Below, piece by piece: positions 43,183 through 51,009 of a DNA stretch of 64,000 nt. Position 1 is the stretch's first letter. The number at the start of each line of letters is the position of its first letter. Under the pieces are notes generated by a model, which worked only from the letters and a program-made list of their open reading frames with translations, was not told the origin of the DNA and made no database searches. Source of the stretch: Kribbella sp. CA-293567 (GTDB lineage: Bacteria > Actinomycetota > Actinomycetes > Propionibacteriales > Kribbellaceae); NCBI RefSeq assembly GCF_027627575.1, contig NZ_CP114065.1, positions 7,130,001-7,194,000 on the forward strand, read 5' to 3'. The position numbers and the translations under genes were made by a program.

Positions 43183-43767
43183 ATGACACAACTCCATGTA
43201 GACCGGGTCATCGCCAGGCAGCTCGAACGTCACACCGAGGTCGCCTATGCGATGCACAGCCAGCTGGACGCGATCCAAGCGGTCGCCGACGAGCTCATCC
43301 GCCGACTCGACTCGGGCGGAGTGCTCTACACCTACGGCAACGGCGGGTCCGCTGCCGACGCACAACACCTGGTCGGTGAACTCATCGGCCGTTACCTGAG
43401 GGAACGGCGGCCGCTGCCGGCCGTCGCACTGGTCGGGGACGCAGCGGTGACGAGCTGCATCGCCAACGACTACGGGTACGAGGACGTCTTCTCCCGGCAG
43501 GTCCAGGCGCTGGTCCGGCCGGGAGACATGGTGGTCGGGTTCAGCACGTCCGGGACCTCACCGACCGTGGTGAAGGGTCTGGCCGCGGCTCGTTCGGCCG
43601 GGGCCTGCTCGGTGGCGTTCACCTCCCGGCGCGGGATCGGGCTGGCCGCGGCGGCCGACCTCGCGATCGTCGTACCGGCCGAGGAGACCGCCCGGATCCA
43701 GGAAATGCACCTCCTCGCCCTGCACATGGTCAGTGAACTCGTCGACCAGTGGGCGGCCGCCTTCTAG
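43183..43767 (+). CDS. SIS-domain sugar-phosphate isomerase, GmhA-like
   Basis: A 194-residue SIS (sugar isomerase) domain protein. YTYGNGGSAADAQHLVGELIGRY and VVGFSTSGTSPTVVKGLAAA are the phosphosugar-binding loops; AAEETARIQEMHLLALHM near the end matches sedoheptulose 7-phosphate isomerase. GmhA starts heptose synthesis. In a Gram-positive actinomycete this would not serve LPS but may feed heptose in a glycan or in secondary metabolism; other ketose phosphates are possible. Coupled behind a LacI regulator. Confidence 0.88.
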   Translation: MTQLHVDRVIARQLERHTEVAYAMHSQLDAIQAVADELIRRLDSGGVLYTYGNGGSAADAQHLVGELIGRYLRERRPLPAVALVGDAAVTSCIANDYGYEDVFSRQVQALVRPGDMVVGFSTSGTSPTVVKGLAAARSAGACSVAFTSRRGIGLAAAADLAIVVPAEETARIQEMHLLALHMVSELVDQWAAAF

Positions 43768-43951
43768 ACCACCGGAGCCGAGCCGGGTGGAACGCCCCAC
43801 CCGGCTCGTCCGGCTCGTCCGGCCCGCCCGGACGCCGTACTGCAATCTTCGATCGCGTCACCACCGCGTGTCCGGAACAGTTGATGCGATAGCGTCCTGT
43901 GTCCGGTACCGGGCACTTTGTCCGGAGAATGGCCTTTGTGAAGGAATGAGA

Positions 43952-44680
43952 ATGGCTGAGAGCGCCAAGATCATCGTGGTGGTGCCCACCTACAACGAGC
44001 GGGAGAACCTGCCCGTCCTGGCGGCGCTGCTGTCCGACCTGAAGCTGCCCGGGCTGCAGATGCTGGTGGTCGACGACAACTCCCCCGACGGCACCGGCGA
44101 CGTGGCCGACGAGCTGGCCAAGGCGTCCCCCGAGCAGGTCTCGGTGCTGCACCGGACGGAGAAGGACGGCCTCGGCCGCGCCTACATCGCCGGCATCAGC
44201 CGCGCGCTGGACGAGAACGCCGACATCGTCATCCAGATGGACGCCGACCTGTCCCACCCCGCCTCCGTGCTGCCGATCATGGTGGAAACCCTGCAGACCA
44301 CCGACGCCGCCGTGGTGATCGGCTCCCGCTACGTCGAAGGCGGCTCCGCCGCGGCCGAATGGGCCTGGCACCGCCGCCTGCTGTCGGCCTTCGCGAACGT
44401 CTACGTGAACACGATCCTGCGCCTGCACGTCAAGGACGCCACCGCCGGCTTCAAGGCCTGGAAGGCCGACACCCTGCGGGCCATCGACGTCTCCACGATC
44501 CGCAGCAACGGCTACTCGTTCCAGGTCGAGATGAACTACCGCGCCGTCCGCCAGGGCAAGCGAATCGCGGAGGTTCCGATCCGCTTCGAAGAGCGGACTG
44601 TGGGGGCGTCGAAGATGAGCTTGAAGGTGCAGCTCGAGTCGGCGCTGATGCCGTGGAAGTTGCTGTTCAAGCGGTCTTGA
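43952..44680 (+). CDS. Polyprenol monophosphomannose synthase, Ppm1-type catalytic domain
   Basis: A 242-residue GT2 enzyme. GT-A motif VVVPTYNERENLP at residues 9-21, metal-binding DAD at 97-99 (IQMDADLSHP), and VDDNSPDGTGDVAD. Transfers mannose from GDP-mannose to polyprenol phosphate on the inner membrane face, giving the donor for lipomannan, glycosylated proteins and wall glycans. The C-terminal lipoprotein acyltransferase domain fused to it in mycobacteria is absent, as in many actinomycetes. Start ATG 43952 with AAGGA at 43941-43945; ATG 43946 is an alternative. Confidence 0.9.
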   Translation: MAESAKIIVVVPTYNERENLPVLAALLSDLKLPGLQMLVVDDNSPDGTGDVADELAKASPEQVSVLHRTEKDGLGRAYIAGISRALDENADIVIQMDADLSHPASVLPIMVETLQTTDAAVVIGSRYVEGGSAAAEWAWHRRLLSAFANVYVNTILRLHVKDATAGFKAWKADTLRAIDVSTIRSNGYSFQVEMNYRAVRQGKRIAEVPIRFEERTVGASKMSLKVQLESALMPWKLLFKRS

Positions 44681-44720
44681 GCTGAGGGTGGTTTCAGCCG
44701 CTCGGGCTTGGCGGGGCGGG

Positions 44721-44807
44721 TTCTCGCCGGGCGGGTTTTGGTGGGCAGCTTCTCGCCGGGCGGGTTTTGGTGGGCGCGTTCTCGCCGGGCGCGTTGTGGC
44801 CGGACGG
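44721..44807. repeat. 29-bp tandem repeat, three units
   Basis: Three units start at 44721, 44750 and 44779, each beginning ttctcgccgggcg, with exact 29-bp period. The first two are almost identical; the third is diverged. No spacers between units, so it is not a CRISPR array. Confidence 0.8.
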
Positions 44808-44923
44808 ATTGTTGGCGTGCGCGGCAGGCAGGCGGCTTGGCGGGCGCTCTAGCTCAGTAGGCGACCGGCTCAGAAGCTTACTGGCGGCCGCCTGACGGGC
44901 GTGCGGCCCGGCTGTGGCTTCGC

Positions 44924-45023
44924 TGGCGTGCATTGCAGCGATCCCTGGCGCGCTTCGCGGCTACTGGCCTACCGGCGCTCCTCTACGCCTGCCTGAGCGC
45001 TTACTGGTTCGTCTGCGTGACTT
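44924..45023. repeat. 100-bp imperfect direct repeat, copy 1
   Basis: This block and 45288-45387 align end to end over 100 bp with the same spacing of shared words (ggcgtgcatt, cagcgatcc, accggcgctcctct, gcctgcctgagcgc, tgcgtgact) and scattered substitutions. The copies are 364 bp apart in a gene-free region. Confidence 0.75.
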
Positions 45024-45112
45024 AACCGCCTGCCTGAGCGCCTACTGGCTCACCGGCGTGACTTAACCGCCTGCCTGAGCGCCTGGCTCGCATGCGTGAC
45101 TTAACCGCCTGC
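45016..45112. repeat. cgtgacttaaccgcctgc repeats, three copies
   Basis: The 18-mer cgtgacttaaccgcctgc occurs at 45016-45033, 45057-45074 and 45095-45112, separated by gagcgcctggct-like linkers. It abuts copy 1 of the 100-bp repeat and belongs to the same repetitive zone. No gene assigned. Confidence 0.75.
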
Positions 45113-45287
45113 TACGCGCGGCTCGGCGGGCGCGGCTCAGCACGGCTGAACCCTCCAGCTCCACCCCATACGCCGTGGCGGCCTCGCCGGGATCCCTCGA
45201 CAGGCAGCTTGGTGGCGCGGCCACGTGCGTGAGTAAGTGCGACTCGGCGGGTTGGTGAGCGTGCGGCTCGGCGGCCTGCGGGTTCAT

Positions 45288-45387
45288 TGGCGTGCATTCC
45301 AGCGATCCCCGACGTGCTTCGCGACTGCCGGCTCACCGGCGCTCCTCTGCGCCTGCCTGAGCGCCTACTGGCTCGCCTGCGTGACTC
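45288..45387. repeat. 100-bp imperfect direct repeat, copy 2
   Basis: Partner of the block at 44924-45023. The region between the copies holds shorter related words, suggesting a degraded tandem array rather than an insertion. The whole stretch 44700-45440 contains no reading frame I can support. Confidence 0.75.
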
Positions 45388-45441
45388 ACGGCCTGCTGCG
45401 GCTGCTAACCGCCGTGAGCAGCGGCGTACCGGCGTACCGGC

Positions 45442-45792
45442 TCAGCCGTAACCCAACTCATGCAACCGCGCATCATCGATCCCGAAGTGATGCGCGATCT
45501 CATGCACCACGGTGATGTTCACCTCATCAACGACATCCTCGACCGTCTCGCAGATCTCCAACGTCGGATTGCGGTAAACGGTGATCCGATCCGGCAGCAC
45601 CCCGCCGTAGTAGTGCCCGCGCTCGGTCAACGGAATGCCCTCGTAGATCCCGAGCAGATGCGGATCGCTCGCCGGCGCATCGTCCTCGACGAACACAGCC
45701 ACATTGTCGATCAGCGCGGCCAACTCCGGCGGCACCTGATCCAGCGCCTCCGACACCAGCACCTCGAAATCAGCCCGGCTCATCTCGATCAC
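45442..45792 (-). CDS. Zincin-like metallopeptidase family protein
   Basis: A 116-residue minimal metallopeptidase. The zinc-binding site is HEIAHHFGID near residue 100; DNVAVFVEDDAP and LGIYEGIPLTERGHYYGGVLPDRI are the family hallmarks. Single-domain proteins of this type are common in actinobacteria, activity unproven. GTG 45792 is used because MIEMSRADFE fits family N-termini; ATG 45783 and an open frame to 45876 are alternatives. Lies between repetitive DNA and the C-rich tract. Confidence 0.85.
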   Translation of the reverse strand: MIEMSRADFEVLVSEALDQVPPELAALIDNVAVFVEDDAPASDPHLLGIYEGIPLTERGHYYGGVLPDRITVYRNPTLEICETVEDVVDEVNITVVHEIAHHFGIDDARLHELGYG

Positions 45793-45879
45793 CGCCCCAG
45801 CGTAGTGATGCGCTCCACACCACCTTCCGCCCACCACGTCCCGCCGTATGACGAAGCGCACATCCACGTCACCCACACC

Positions 45880-46020
45880 CTCCCCGCCCGCCTACATCCA
45901 TCCCACCTACCCCCTCCCCACCCGCCTACGCCCACCCTCACGACGCCGCCTTTTCACCACCCCACAAGGCGATCCAACCCCTCCCTCCCCCGCCTGCAGC
46001 CCCCCACTTCCCCGCTCCCC
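45880..46020. repeat. C-rich (G-rich on minus strand) low-complexity tract
   Basis: About 140 bp strongly biased to C with little G on this strand. At 45902-45923 four C-runs of three or more with loops of 1-5 bases could form a G-quadruplex on the minus strand. It separates the metallopeptidase gene from the tRNA promoter. Confidence 0.6.
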
Positions 46021-46031
46021 AAGAACTCGTT

Positions 46032-46060
46032 TTGGACCTCAGCGAACTCTCCTCTATGCT
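46032..46060 (+). promoter_or_regulatory. Promoter of the tRNA operon
   Basis: TTGGAC at 46032-46037 and TATGCT at 46055-46060 with a 17-bp spacer, near-consensus for a vegetative sigma factor. The first tRNA starts 39 bp after the -10 box. Confidence 0.8.
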
Positions 46061-46098
46061 TACGGCTGTCCCTAGGAGCTTCGGCTCCCGCGGTCCGA

Positions 46099-46171
46099 GT
46101 CCCCATCGTCTAGTGGCCTAGGACGCTGCCCTTTCAAGGCGGTAACGCGGGTTCGAATCCCGTTGGGGATA
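46099..46171 (+). tRNA. tRNA-Glu (UUC)
   Basis: 73-nt cloverleaf. Acceptor arms gtcccca and tggggat pair with a terminal G-U; anticodon loop ctttcaa gives TTC; T arm ggttcgaatcc is canonical. No encoded CCA. First tRNA of the operon. Confidence 0.95.
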
Positions 46172-46229
46172 CGGTCGAAAGACCAAAGTGAACAAGCTCG
46201 AATGATGGTGTAGCATCATCGAGTTGCTA

Positions 46230-46303
46230 GGCCCAGTAGCGCAGTTGGTTAGCGTGCCGCCCTGTCACGGCGGAGGTCGCGGGTTCGAGTCCCGTCTGGG
46301 TCG
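46230..46303 (+). tRNA. tRNA-Asp (GUC)
   Basis: 74-nt cloverleaf with acceptor ggcccag/ctgggtc, anticodon loop ctgtcac (GTC) and T arm ggttcgagtcc. Preceded by a small hairpin (atgatg/catcat, about 46203-46220) that may guide RNA processing. Second tRNA of the operon. Confidence 0.95.
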
Positions 46304-46354
46304 CCAGGAGAGTGGCGGCAGGTGTCCACACACCGCCGCCATTATTTCTCTCCC

Positions 46355-46427
46355 GGTCAGGTAGCTCAGCTGGTAGAGCGTCCGCCTGAAAAGCGGAAGG
46401 TCGGCGGTTCGAGACCGCCCCTGACCA
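46355..46427 (+). tRNA. tRNA-Phe (GAA)
   Basis: 73-nt cloverleaf with acceptor ggtcagg/cctgacc, anticodon loop ctgaaaa (GAA) and T arm ggttcgagacc. Last tRNA before the terminator at 46443. Confidence 0.95.
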
Positions 46428-46442
46428 CACATCTCATCACCA

Positions 46443-46470
46443 CCCTCTCCGTCGTTCGGAGAGGGTTTTT
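46443..46470 (+). terminator. Rho-independent terminator of the tRNA operon
   Basis: Perfect 9-bp stem ccctctccg/cggagaggg, 5-nt loop, followed directly by tttttcttt. A classical intrinsic terminator, rare in this GC-rich window, 16 bp after tRNA-Phe. Confidence 0.93.
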
Positions 46471-46953
46471 CTTTCCCACGCGCACTTCGCAGCCGACCTC
46501 CGTCGCTCCGCTCCTCCGGCCACCCGCTGCGCCTGCTCCCGCCCACCCTCCGGCTAGCGCCGGCGGAGGCTTTGGCTGGCGCCGGGTCTATTAGCCGACG
46601 CCGGATTCTGCGGCTGCGCCGCGCTGCGCGCTCTGGGCCTGACGGTCCGCTTGCTTGGGACACGCCAGAGCAGCGCACGTCAGGTGTCGAGCTTGCGCCC
46701 ATGGAGATGCGAGCGCTCTTGATGTAGGTCGTCACGGCCGGACCATCGAATGGGCAGTGAACGGTGCTAGCCAGCCGTCGGATGCCTGAATCAGGCTGGC
46801 TGCTCGTTCATGTCCGGGGTCTCCGGTGTCAGTTCGGGCCGGCGGTCGTGATCCAGAAGGCTCATTCGGCAAACTCAACTGGCTGGCGTGTTCTGTGCTT
46901 AGCGACCTGCGCCTCGCAATGGCTCCTCTGCCGCCGCGGTTAGCCTTCGGTTC
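46471..46953. other. Gene-free stretch after the tRNA operon
   Basis: No supported gene. Frames on the minus strand here only translate tRNA and terminator complement. I find no copy of a tRNA 3' end that would mark an attachment site. Confidence 0.6.
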
Positions 46954-47553
46954 ATGAACGACACCAGCGAGGACATCCAGTGGTCGGATGCGGCGCGCGA
47001 GCGTTACGTGCAGAGCGCGGAAGAGTTGATTGCGGCGCTCAGAGCACACGTCGCGCTCACGATCGAGCGCAGTGGTCGCGAGCGCGAGCTTGGTCCGTAC
47101 TTTTCCTCTAGCGAGTCACTTGAGGAGGCTGCTGAGGCCTTTAATGAGTCCGAGCTCGATTGGTGCGGCTCCTTCCCGTTGAGCCTTTCGGGTGAAGACC
47201 TCGATGAGTTTGACGATGAGGATGACGAGTCCGATGACGTTGTTGGCCCGCGGTCGGTTCTGTCTGGCTTCGTTCGTTGGGATTTCACGGTCACTGATGA
47301 GGCGGCCGTGATCGGGGCTGGAAGGGACGCCTATCGGAGTTTGTGGCCCTCAGGTACCGACGAAGACGTAGTCCTAGCTGTCCCGGATATTGTGCGGGCT
47401 GCCGCTGAGATCGTTCATGTCGATGAGTGGGCGGGGCTCGAGAACGCTCCTGGTCTGGATCGGCGGGCGGAGTGGTGGACTTTTGTCTGGCATGACGGCG
47501 AGTCCGATGCCTCGGATGAGGAGGATCCCTTCGCGATCGTGCGCGCGACCTGA
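46954..47553 (+). CDS. Acidic protein of unknown function
   Basis: A 199-residue soluble, strongly acidic protein with an Asp/Glu-rich stretch (residues 81-98: EDLDEFDDEDDESDD) and W-rich C-terminal part (EWWTFVWHDGE). No family recognised. Codon use is looser than in most neighbours (ttt, aat, agt, ttg appear often), a possible sign of recent transfer. ATG 46954 has no clear Shine-Dalgarno, so a leaderless transcript is possible. Confidence 0.6.
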   Translation: MNDTSEDIQWSDAARERYVQSAEELIAALRAHVALTIERSGRERELGPYFSSSESLEEAAEAFNESELDWCGSFPLSLSGEDLDEFDDEDDESDDVVGPRSVLSGFVRWDFTVTDEAAVIGAGRDAYRSLWPSGTDEDVVLAVPDIVRAAAEIVHVDEWAGLENAPGLDRRAEWWTFVWHDGESDASDEEDPFAIVRAT

Positions 47554-47651
47554 CTTGGTGACTCCCCACGCCGGTGAGGCAGGCCGACTGCGGAGAGTGA
47601 TCGTAGGCTGACAGGTAGGACCCGTCCGTCCATGCCTGGGGAGGCCTTGTT

Positions 47652-48257
47652 ATGCCGAAACTTCGTCGTACTGCGTTGCTGATCGCGTTGACCACCGCGC
47701 TTGTCGGTTTGACCGCGTCGCCGGCTGCCGCCGCGCCGGTGTTGGCCAGCGGGTTTGAGGATCCGCTGATTTCGGGCGGTTACAAGGAGTACGTCGCGGG
47801 TCAGCAGTTCGGGGGCTGGACTGTGGCCTCGGGGACCGTCGACTCCGTTTCGTACTGGCAGAACGCCGAAGGGCGGCAATCGCTTGATATGAACGGGACG
47901 TCAGCCGGGTCGGTTGCGCGTACGTTGCCGGCGCAGCTGCTCACGACGTACAAGGTCACCTATGCCGTGGCCGGTAATCCGGAGGGTCTGCCGACCATCA
48001 AGAGCGGCAAGGTGTCCGTCAACGGGCAGCAGGTGGATACCTTTACCGTCAGTGTGGCGGGGAAGAACATCGGCAACATGGGGTGGGTCTACCGCAGCTT
48101 CTACTTCACCAATCTGCTGTCGAGTTCGACGGTGCTGCAGTTCACCAGTACCACCGCGCCGACCAGGTGGGGGCCGGTGCTCGATGACGTCAAGGTGGAG
48201 AGTTGTCTGCTGATTCTCTGCCCGGCCTCGGCTTCCACGGTGAACAAGATCCGCTGA
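47652..48257 (+). CDS. Secreted DUF642/choice-of-anchor C family protein
   Basis: A 201-residue exported protein. Signal peptide (KLRRTALLIALTTALVGL then ASPAAAA), then a beta-sandwich starting with LASGFEDPLISGGYKEYVAGQQFGGW (in parts), which matches the choice-of-anchor C / DUF642 pattern GFE..P......F..YAPG....W. Such domains bind carbohydrate in plants. One Cys pair near the C-terminus. Strong Shine-Dalgarno GGGGAGG. Confidence 0.75.
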   Translation: MPKLRRTALLIALTTALVGLTASPAAAAPVLASGFEDPLISGGYKEYVAGQQFGGWTVASGTVDSVSYWQNAEGRQSLDMNGTSAGSVARTLPAQLLTTYKVTYAVAGNPEGLPTIKSGKVSVNGQQVDTFTVSVAGKNIGNMGWVYRSFYFTNLLSSSTVLQFTSTTAPTRWGPVLDDVKVESCLLILCPASASTVNKIR

Positions 48258-48274
48258 CGAAGCGTCCACCTGCC

Positions 48275-48306
48275 GGAGTACTCGTGAGAATTTCATCGAG
48301 TACTCC
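48275..48306 (+). terminator. Hairpin after the DUF642-type gene
   Basis: A perfect 10-bp inverted repeat (ggagtactcg and cgagtactcc), 12-nt loop, 18 bp after the stop codon. No T-run. Confidence 0.65.
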
Positions 48307-48378
48307 GCTGATCAGCCAGACCACGCGCCTCTGTGACTAGCGCGAGCGGCCGCACAACGCCTTACTTACAAGGGAACA

Positions 48379-48861
48379 ATGACTGACCAACCGATCACCC
48401 TCCGCCCGGTCGCCCACGTTATCGGCGGCCGAGCGGAGCCCACCGACGACTACTGGGGCGGCACCCAAGCCATCATCCGCATCGACGACCCACGCCTTGA
48501 CACCGACTCCACCAGAGGCCTCGAAGACTTCTCCCACCTCGAAATCGTCTTCCACTTCCACCTGACCGACCAGTCCGATCTCCACCTCGGCGCCCGCTCC
48601 GCTCGCAACAACCCCGACTGGCCAGCGGCAGGCACCTTCGCACACCGCAACATGCGCCGCCTCAACTGGCTAGGCGTCTCCCGCTGCCGCCTCCTCAAAG
48701 TCGACGGCCTCGACCTCCACGTCGAAGACCTCGACGCCGTCGACGGCACCCCGATTCTCGACATCAAGCCTTGGTTCAACGAGTTCGGTCCCCGCGGCAC
48801 CACCCACCAGCCGAGCTGGCCAACCGAAATGCTCACCAGCTACTTCGCCCCACACGAATAA
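48379..48861 (+). CDS. TrmO/TsaA-domain (tRNA N6-methyladenosine) methyltransferase-like protein
   Basis: A 160-residue protein of the TrmO/TsaA family, SAM-dependent enzymes that methylate t6A37 in tRNA. The beta-barrel opens with ITLRPVAHVIGGRA; DFSHLEIVFHFH and AGTFAHRNMRRLNWLGVSRCRLL match the family SAM-binding loop, although the usual R-S-P-x-R-P-N reads RNMRRLN. A small variant. ATG 48379 with aaggga upstream. Not next to other tRNA genes, but the YciO homologue (t6A pathway type) occurs at 22909. Confidence 0.82.
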   Translation: MTDQPITLRPVAHVIGGRAEPTDDYWGGTQAIIRIDDPRLDTDSTRGLEDFSHLEIVFHFHLTDQSDLHLGARSARNNPDWPAAGTFAHRNMRRLNWLGVSRCRLLKVDGLDLHVEDLDAVDGTPILDIKPWFNEFGPRGTTHQPSWPTEMLTSYFAPHE

Positions 48862-48907
48862 TTCGAAATGCGGATAAAGCCGCCGGCGACCATCACCGGC
48901 CGTCGAG

Positions 48908-49759
48908 TCAGCCTGTTCCCGTGTCGGAGGTTGGAGAGGGTGAAATCTCTCGTAGTTGGTGGAGGAGGTCTTTTCCGGATTGCCTGCCGTTGGGGAACTG
49001 GTCGCCGAGTTCCCAGCGCCAGGCTGCGACTATGGCCAGGACGAGTTGTCTGCAGTCGTTGAGCAGGTCTTGGTTGATGTGGGGGTAATGCTTGCCGACT
49101 TCTTCGGGGGCGTGGGCCAGGTCGAACTCGATCGGGCCGTGGCAGGACGTTTCGAGGTCGATGAACAATGGGCCGCTTTTGGTGGTGAGCAGGTTGCCTG
49201 GGTGTGGTTCGCCGTGGAGTAGTTGTTCCGGGGCGCCGTGGTGCTCGATTGCTTGTCGCAGGGCGGCCAGCTTGCTGCTGAGGAACTCGCGGTCTGCATT
49301 GGGAAGCTCTGGTGAGCGATGCGGGGTGGCAACTACTGCTTGTGCTTCGGCGATTCGATCCGTGAACCGTGGGCTCGCGATCTCGACTTTGCGCATGCCT
49401 GTGTGCAGGCGTTCCAGCGCTTTGGCGTAGTCGGCTGGTGAGACTTCAGGTGTCACAGGATCGTAGTACGTCCAGAGCGTCACGGCGAAGCCGTCGCGTG
49501 TGTGGACGAGTGGGTCTACTCGGGGCTCTAGTTCGCCTACTGGGCAGCCGACCTCGGCGAGGCGTTGAGCGAGTTCGACTTCGAGTTGTGCGACCTCTTG
49601 TCCTACATGGGCTACTCGGGCGAAGACGTTGCAGGGCGTCAGGTGCAGCGCGAGCTTGTTCGAGTTGTGGAGGACGGTGGCGTCGTTGGTCGGCAGGTTG
49701 AGCGATGCGGCGATCGAGGTCGCAGCTGCGATCGCGCGCGTGCGGTCGGAGGTCTCCAT
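48908..49759 (-). CDS. Aminoglycoside phosphotransferase-like kinase
   Basis: A 283-residue protein with the APH/choline kinase fold. Catalytic loop LLHGEPHPGNLL (HGxxHxxN pattern) near residue 197 and metal ligand FIDLETSCHG near 215, with conserved hydrophobic N-lobe. The substrate may be an antibiotic, a sugar alcohol or another hydroxyl compound. Codon use is less GC-biased at third positions than most neighbours, so it may be acquired. Start ATG 49759. Confidence 0.85.
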   Translation of the reverse strand: METSDRTRAIAAATSIAASLNLPTNDATVLHNSNKLALHLTPCNVFARVAHVGQEVAQLEVELAQRLAEVGCPVGELEPRVDPLVHTRDGFAVTLWTYYDPVTPEVSPADYAKALERLHTGMRKVEIASPRFTDRIAEAQAVVATPHRSPELPNADREFLSSKLAALRQAIEHHGAPEQLLHGEPHPGNLLTTKSGPLFIDLETSCHGPIEFDLAHAPEEVGKHYPHINQDLLNDCRQLVLAIVAAWRWELGDQFPNGRQSGKDLLHQLREISPSPTSDTGTG

Positions 49760-50035
49760 GGTCTGGTCAGGCTACGTTCGCGAACTTGATCGGTCGCCTT
49801 GATTTCGGTGAGCGACGGGAGCTTGTCCGTCTCGACGCCGCGGCGGTGATTGACGGCCGGGTCGGGGATCGGGAAGGATGGGGATCCGGCGCGGCCCGCG
49901 CCTCACCTTCGTCGACCGGCCCCAGCCTGGTCCTCTTCAGAAGGCAAAGGGATCTCGGATCTCGGGTCGCTCGTCCTGGTCAGCTGCCCCGGGCGAGATC
50001 GCTGGGGGATCGCGTGCGGGTGCGTGGAAGGCCAG

Positions 50036-50998
50036 ATGACAGCGCACAGGAGCTTCAAGCGACGGGTTCGTGCCCGCGCCGCCAAGACGGGCGAGTCCTA
50101 CACTGCTGCCCTTCGGCACTTCCGTCCGACTCCTTCAGGAGAAGACATGCCGGAAGAAATCCCTCAGACCAGCCTGCGGATCGCCGTTGCCCAGTCGACG
50201 GTTCGCGAGGATCCCACCGACGTCGCGGGACTGCATGCGAGCGCGGAGGAAGTACGGCGGTTCATGACCGAAGCGGCCGAGGCGGGTGCCCGTCTGGTGC
50301 ACTTCAGTGAGGGCGCGCTCTGCTTTCCCAGCAAAGTCGTGATGTCCGAGCTCGGACCGGACGAGGTCGGGCCGTCCGACTGGAGCAAGGCCGAGTGGGC
50401 CGTGCTGCAGGAGGAGCTGGACCGGATCGTCGCGCTCTCGGGTGAGCTCGGGATCTGGACCGTGATCCCGTCGGTGCACCAACTGCCGGCGCCGGCTCGG
50501 CCGTACAACAGCATGTACGTCGTATCGGATCAGGGGAAGCTCATCAGCCGGTACGACGAACGCCGGTTGTCGACCACCAAGGTCAGCTTCATGTACAGCG
50601 AGGGCGACCAACCGGTCACCTTCGACGTCGAAGGCTGGCGGTTCGGTCTCGCACTGGGACTGGACATGCTGTTCCCGGAGATCTTCACCGAGTACGACCG
50701 ACTTGAGGTCGACGCCGTCCTGGCCTCCTACGCATCCGTCGGCGTTTCGCGGAACGCGCAGGTGGGCGTGCAGGCTCGGGGCGCCGCCGCGAACACCACC
50801 TGCTGGGTGAGCATCGCAACGGCGGCCAATCCCGGTTCCGGTCTGGAGTCCGGGGTGATCGATCCCCGCGGTGACTGGGTTGCCGAAGGCCCCGCCTCGG
50901 GTACGCCGGCGCTCGTGATGGCCGAACTGCAGCGTGACGACACGACCCAGCTCGGCCGGGACTTCCGGCGCAGGACCCGGGAACGCGTCAGCTCCTAG
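50036..50998 (+). CDS. Nitrilase-fold protein lacking catalytic Cys and Lys
   Basis: A 320-residue carbon-nitrogen hydrolase homologue. N-terminal basic helix (SFKRRVRARAAKTGESYTAA, seen in other actinobacterial proteins) precedes the fold. The Glu of the E-K-C triad is likely Glu92 (HFSEGALCF). The lysine position in YDERRLS reads Glu175, and the nucleophile position in ALGLDMLFPE reads Gly208 where active members have Cys. If the alignment holds, it is catalytically dead and may bind a ligand. ATG 50036 has ggaagg upstream; ATG 50147 is an alternative. Confidence 0.78.
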   Translation: MTAHRSFKRRVRARAAKTGESYTAALRHFRPTPSGEDMPEEIPQTSLRIAVAQSTVREDPTDVAGLHASAEEVRRFMTEAAEAGARLVHFSEGALCFPSKVVMSELGPDEVGPSDWSKAEWAVLQEELDRIVALSGELGIWTVIPSVHQLPAPARPYNSMYVVSDQGKLISRYDERRLSTTKVSFMYSEGDQPVTFDVEGWRFGLALGLDMLFPEIFTEYDRLEVDAVLASYASVGVSRNAQVGVQARGAAANTTCWVSIATAANPGSGLESGVIDPRGDWVAEGPASGTPALVMAELQRDDTTQLGRDFRRRTRERVSS

Positions 50999-51009
50999 CG
51001 ATCGCCGTG

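Noticed and set aside
44721-44807. 29-bp repeats as a CRISPR array
   Set aside because: Units are directly adjacent without unique spacers, only three copies, and no cas genes nearby.
45237-45515. Plus-strand frame of 92 codons in the repeat zone
   Set aside because: Its residues derive from the repeat words, it lacks a Shine-Dalgarno and overlaps the metallopeptidase gene end.
46355-46427. tRNA-Phe as attL of an integrated element
   Set aside because: I could not find a duplicated tRNA 3' end or an integrase within the window.
46265-46735. Minus-strand frame (156 residues) ending in RRDSNPRP-like residues
   Set aside because: It reads through the complement of the tRNA-Asp and tRNA-Phe genes. 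Such RDSNPRP/SRTADLP frames are a well-known artefact of tRNA loci.
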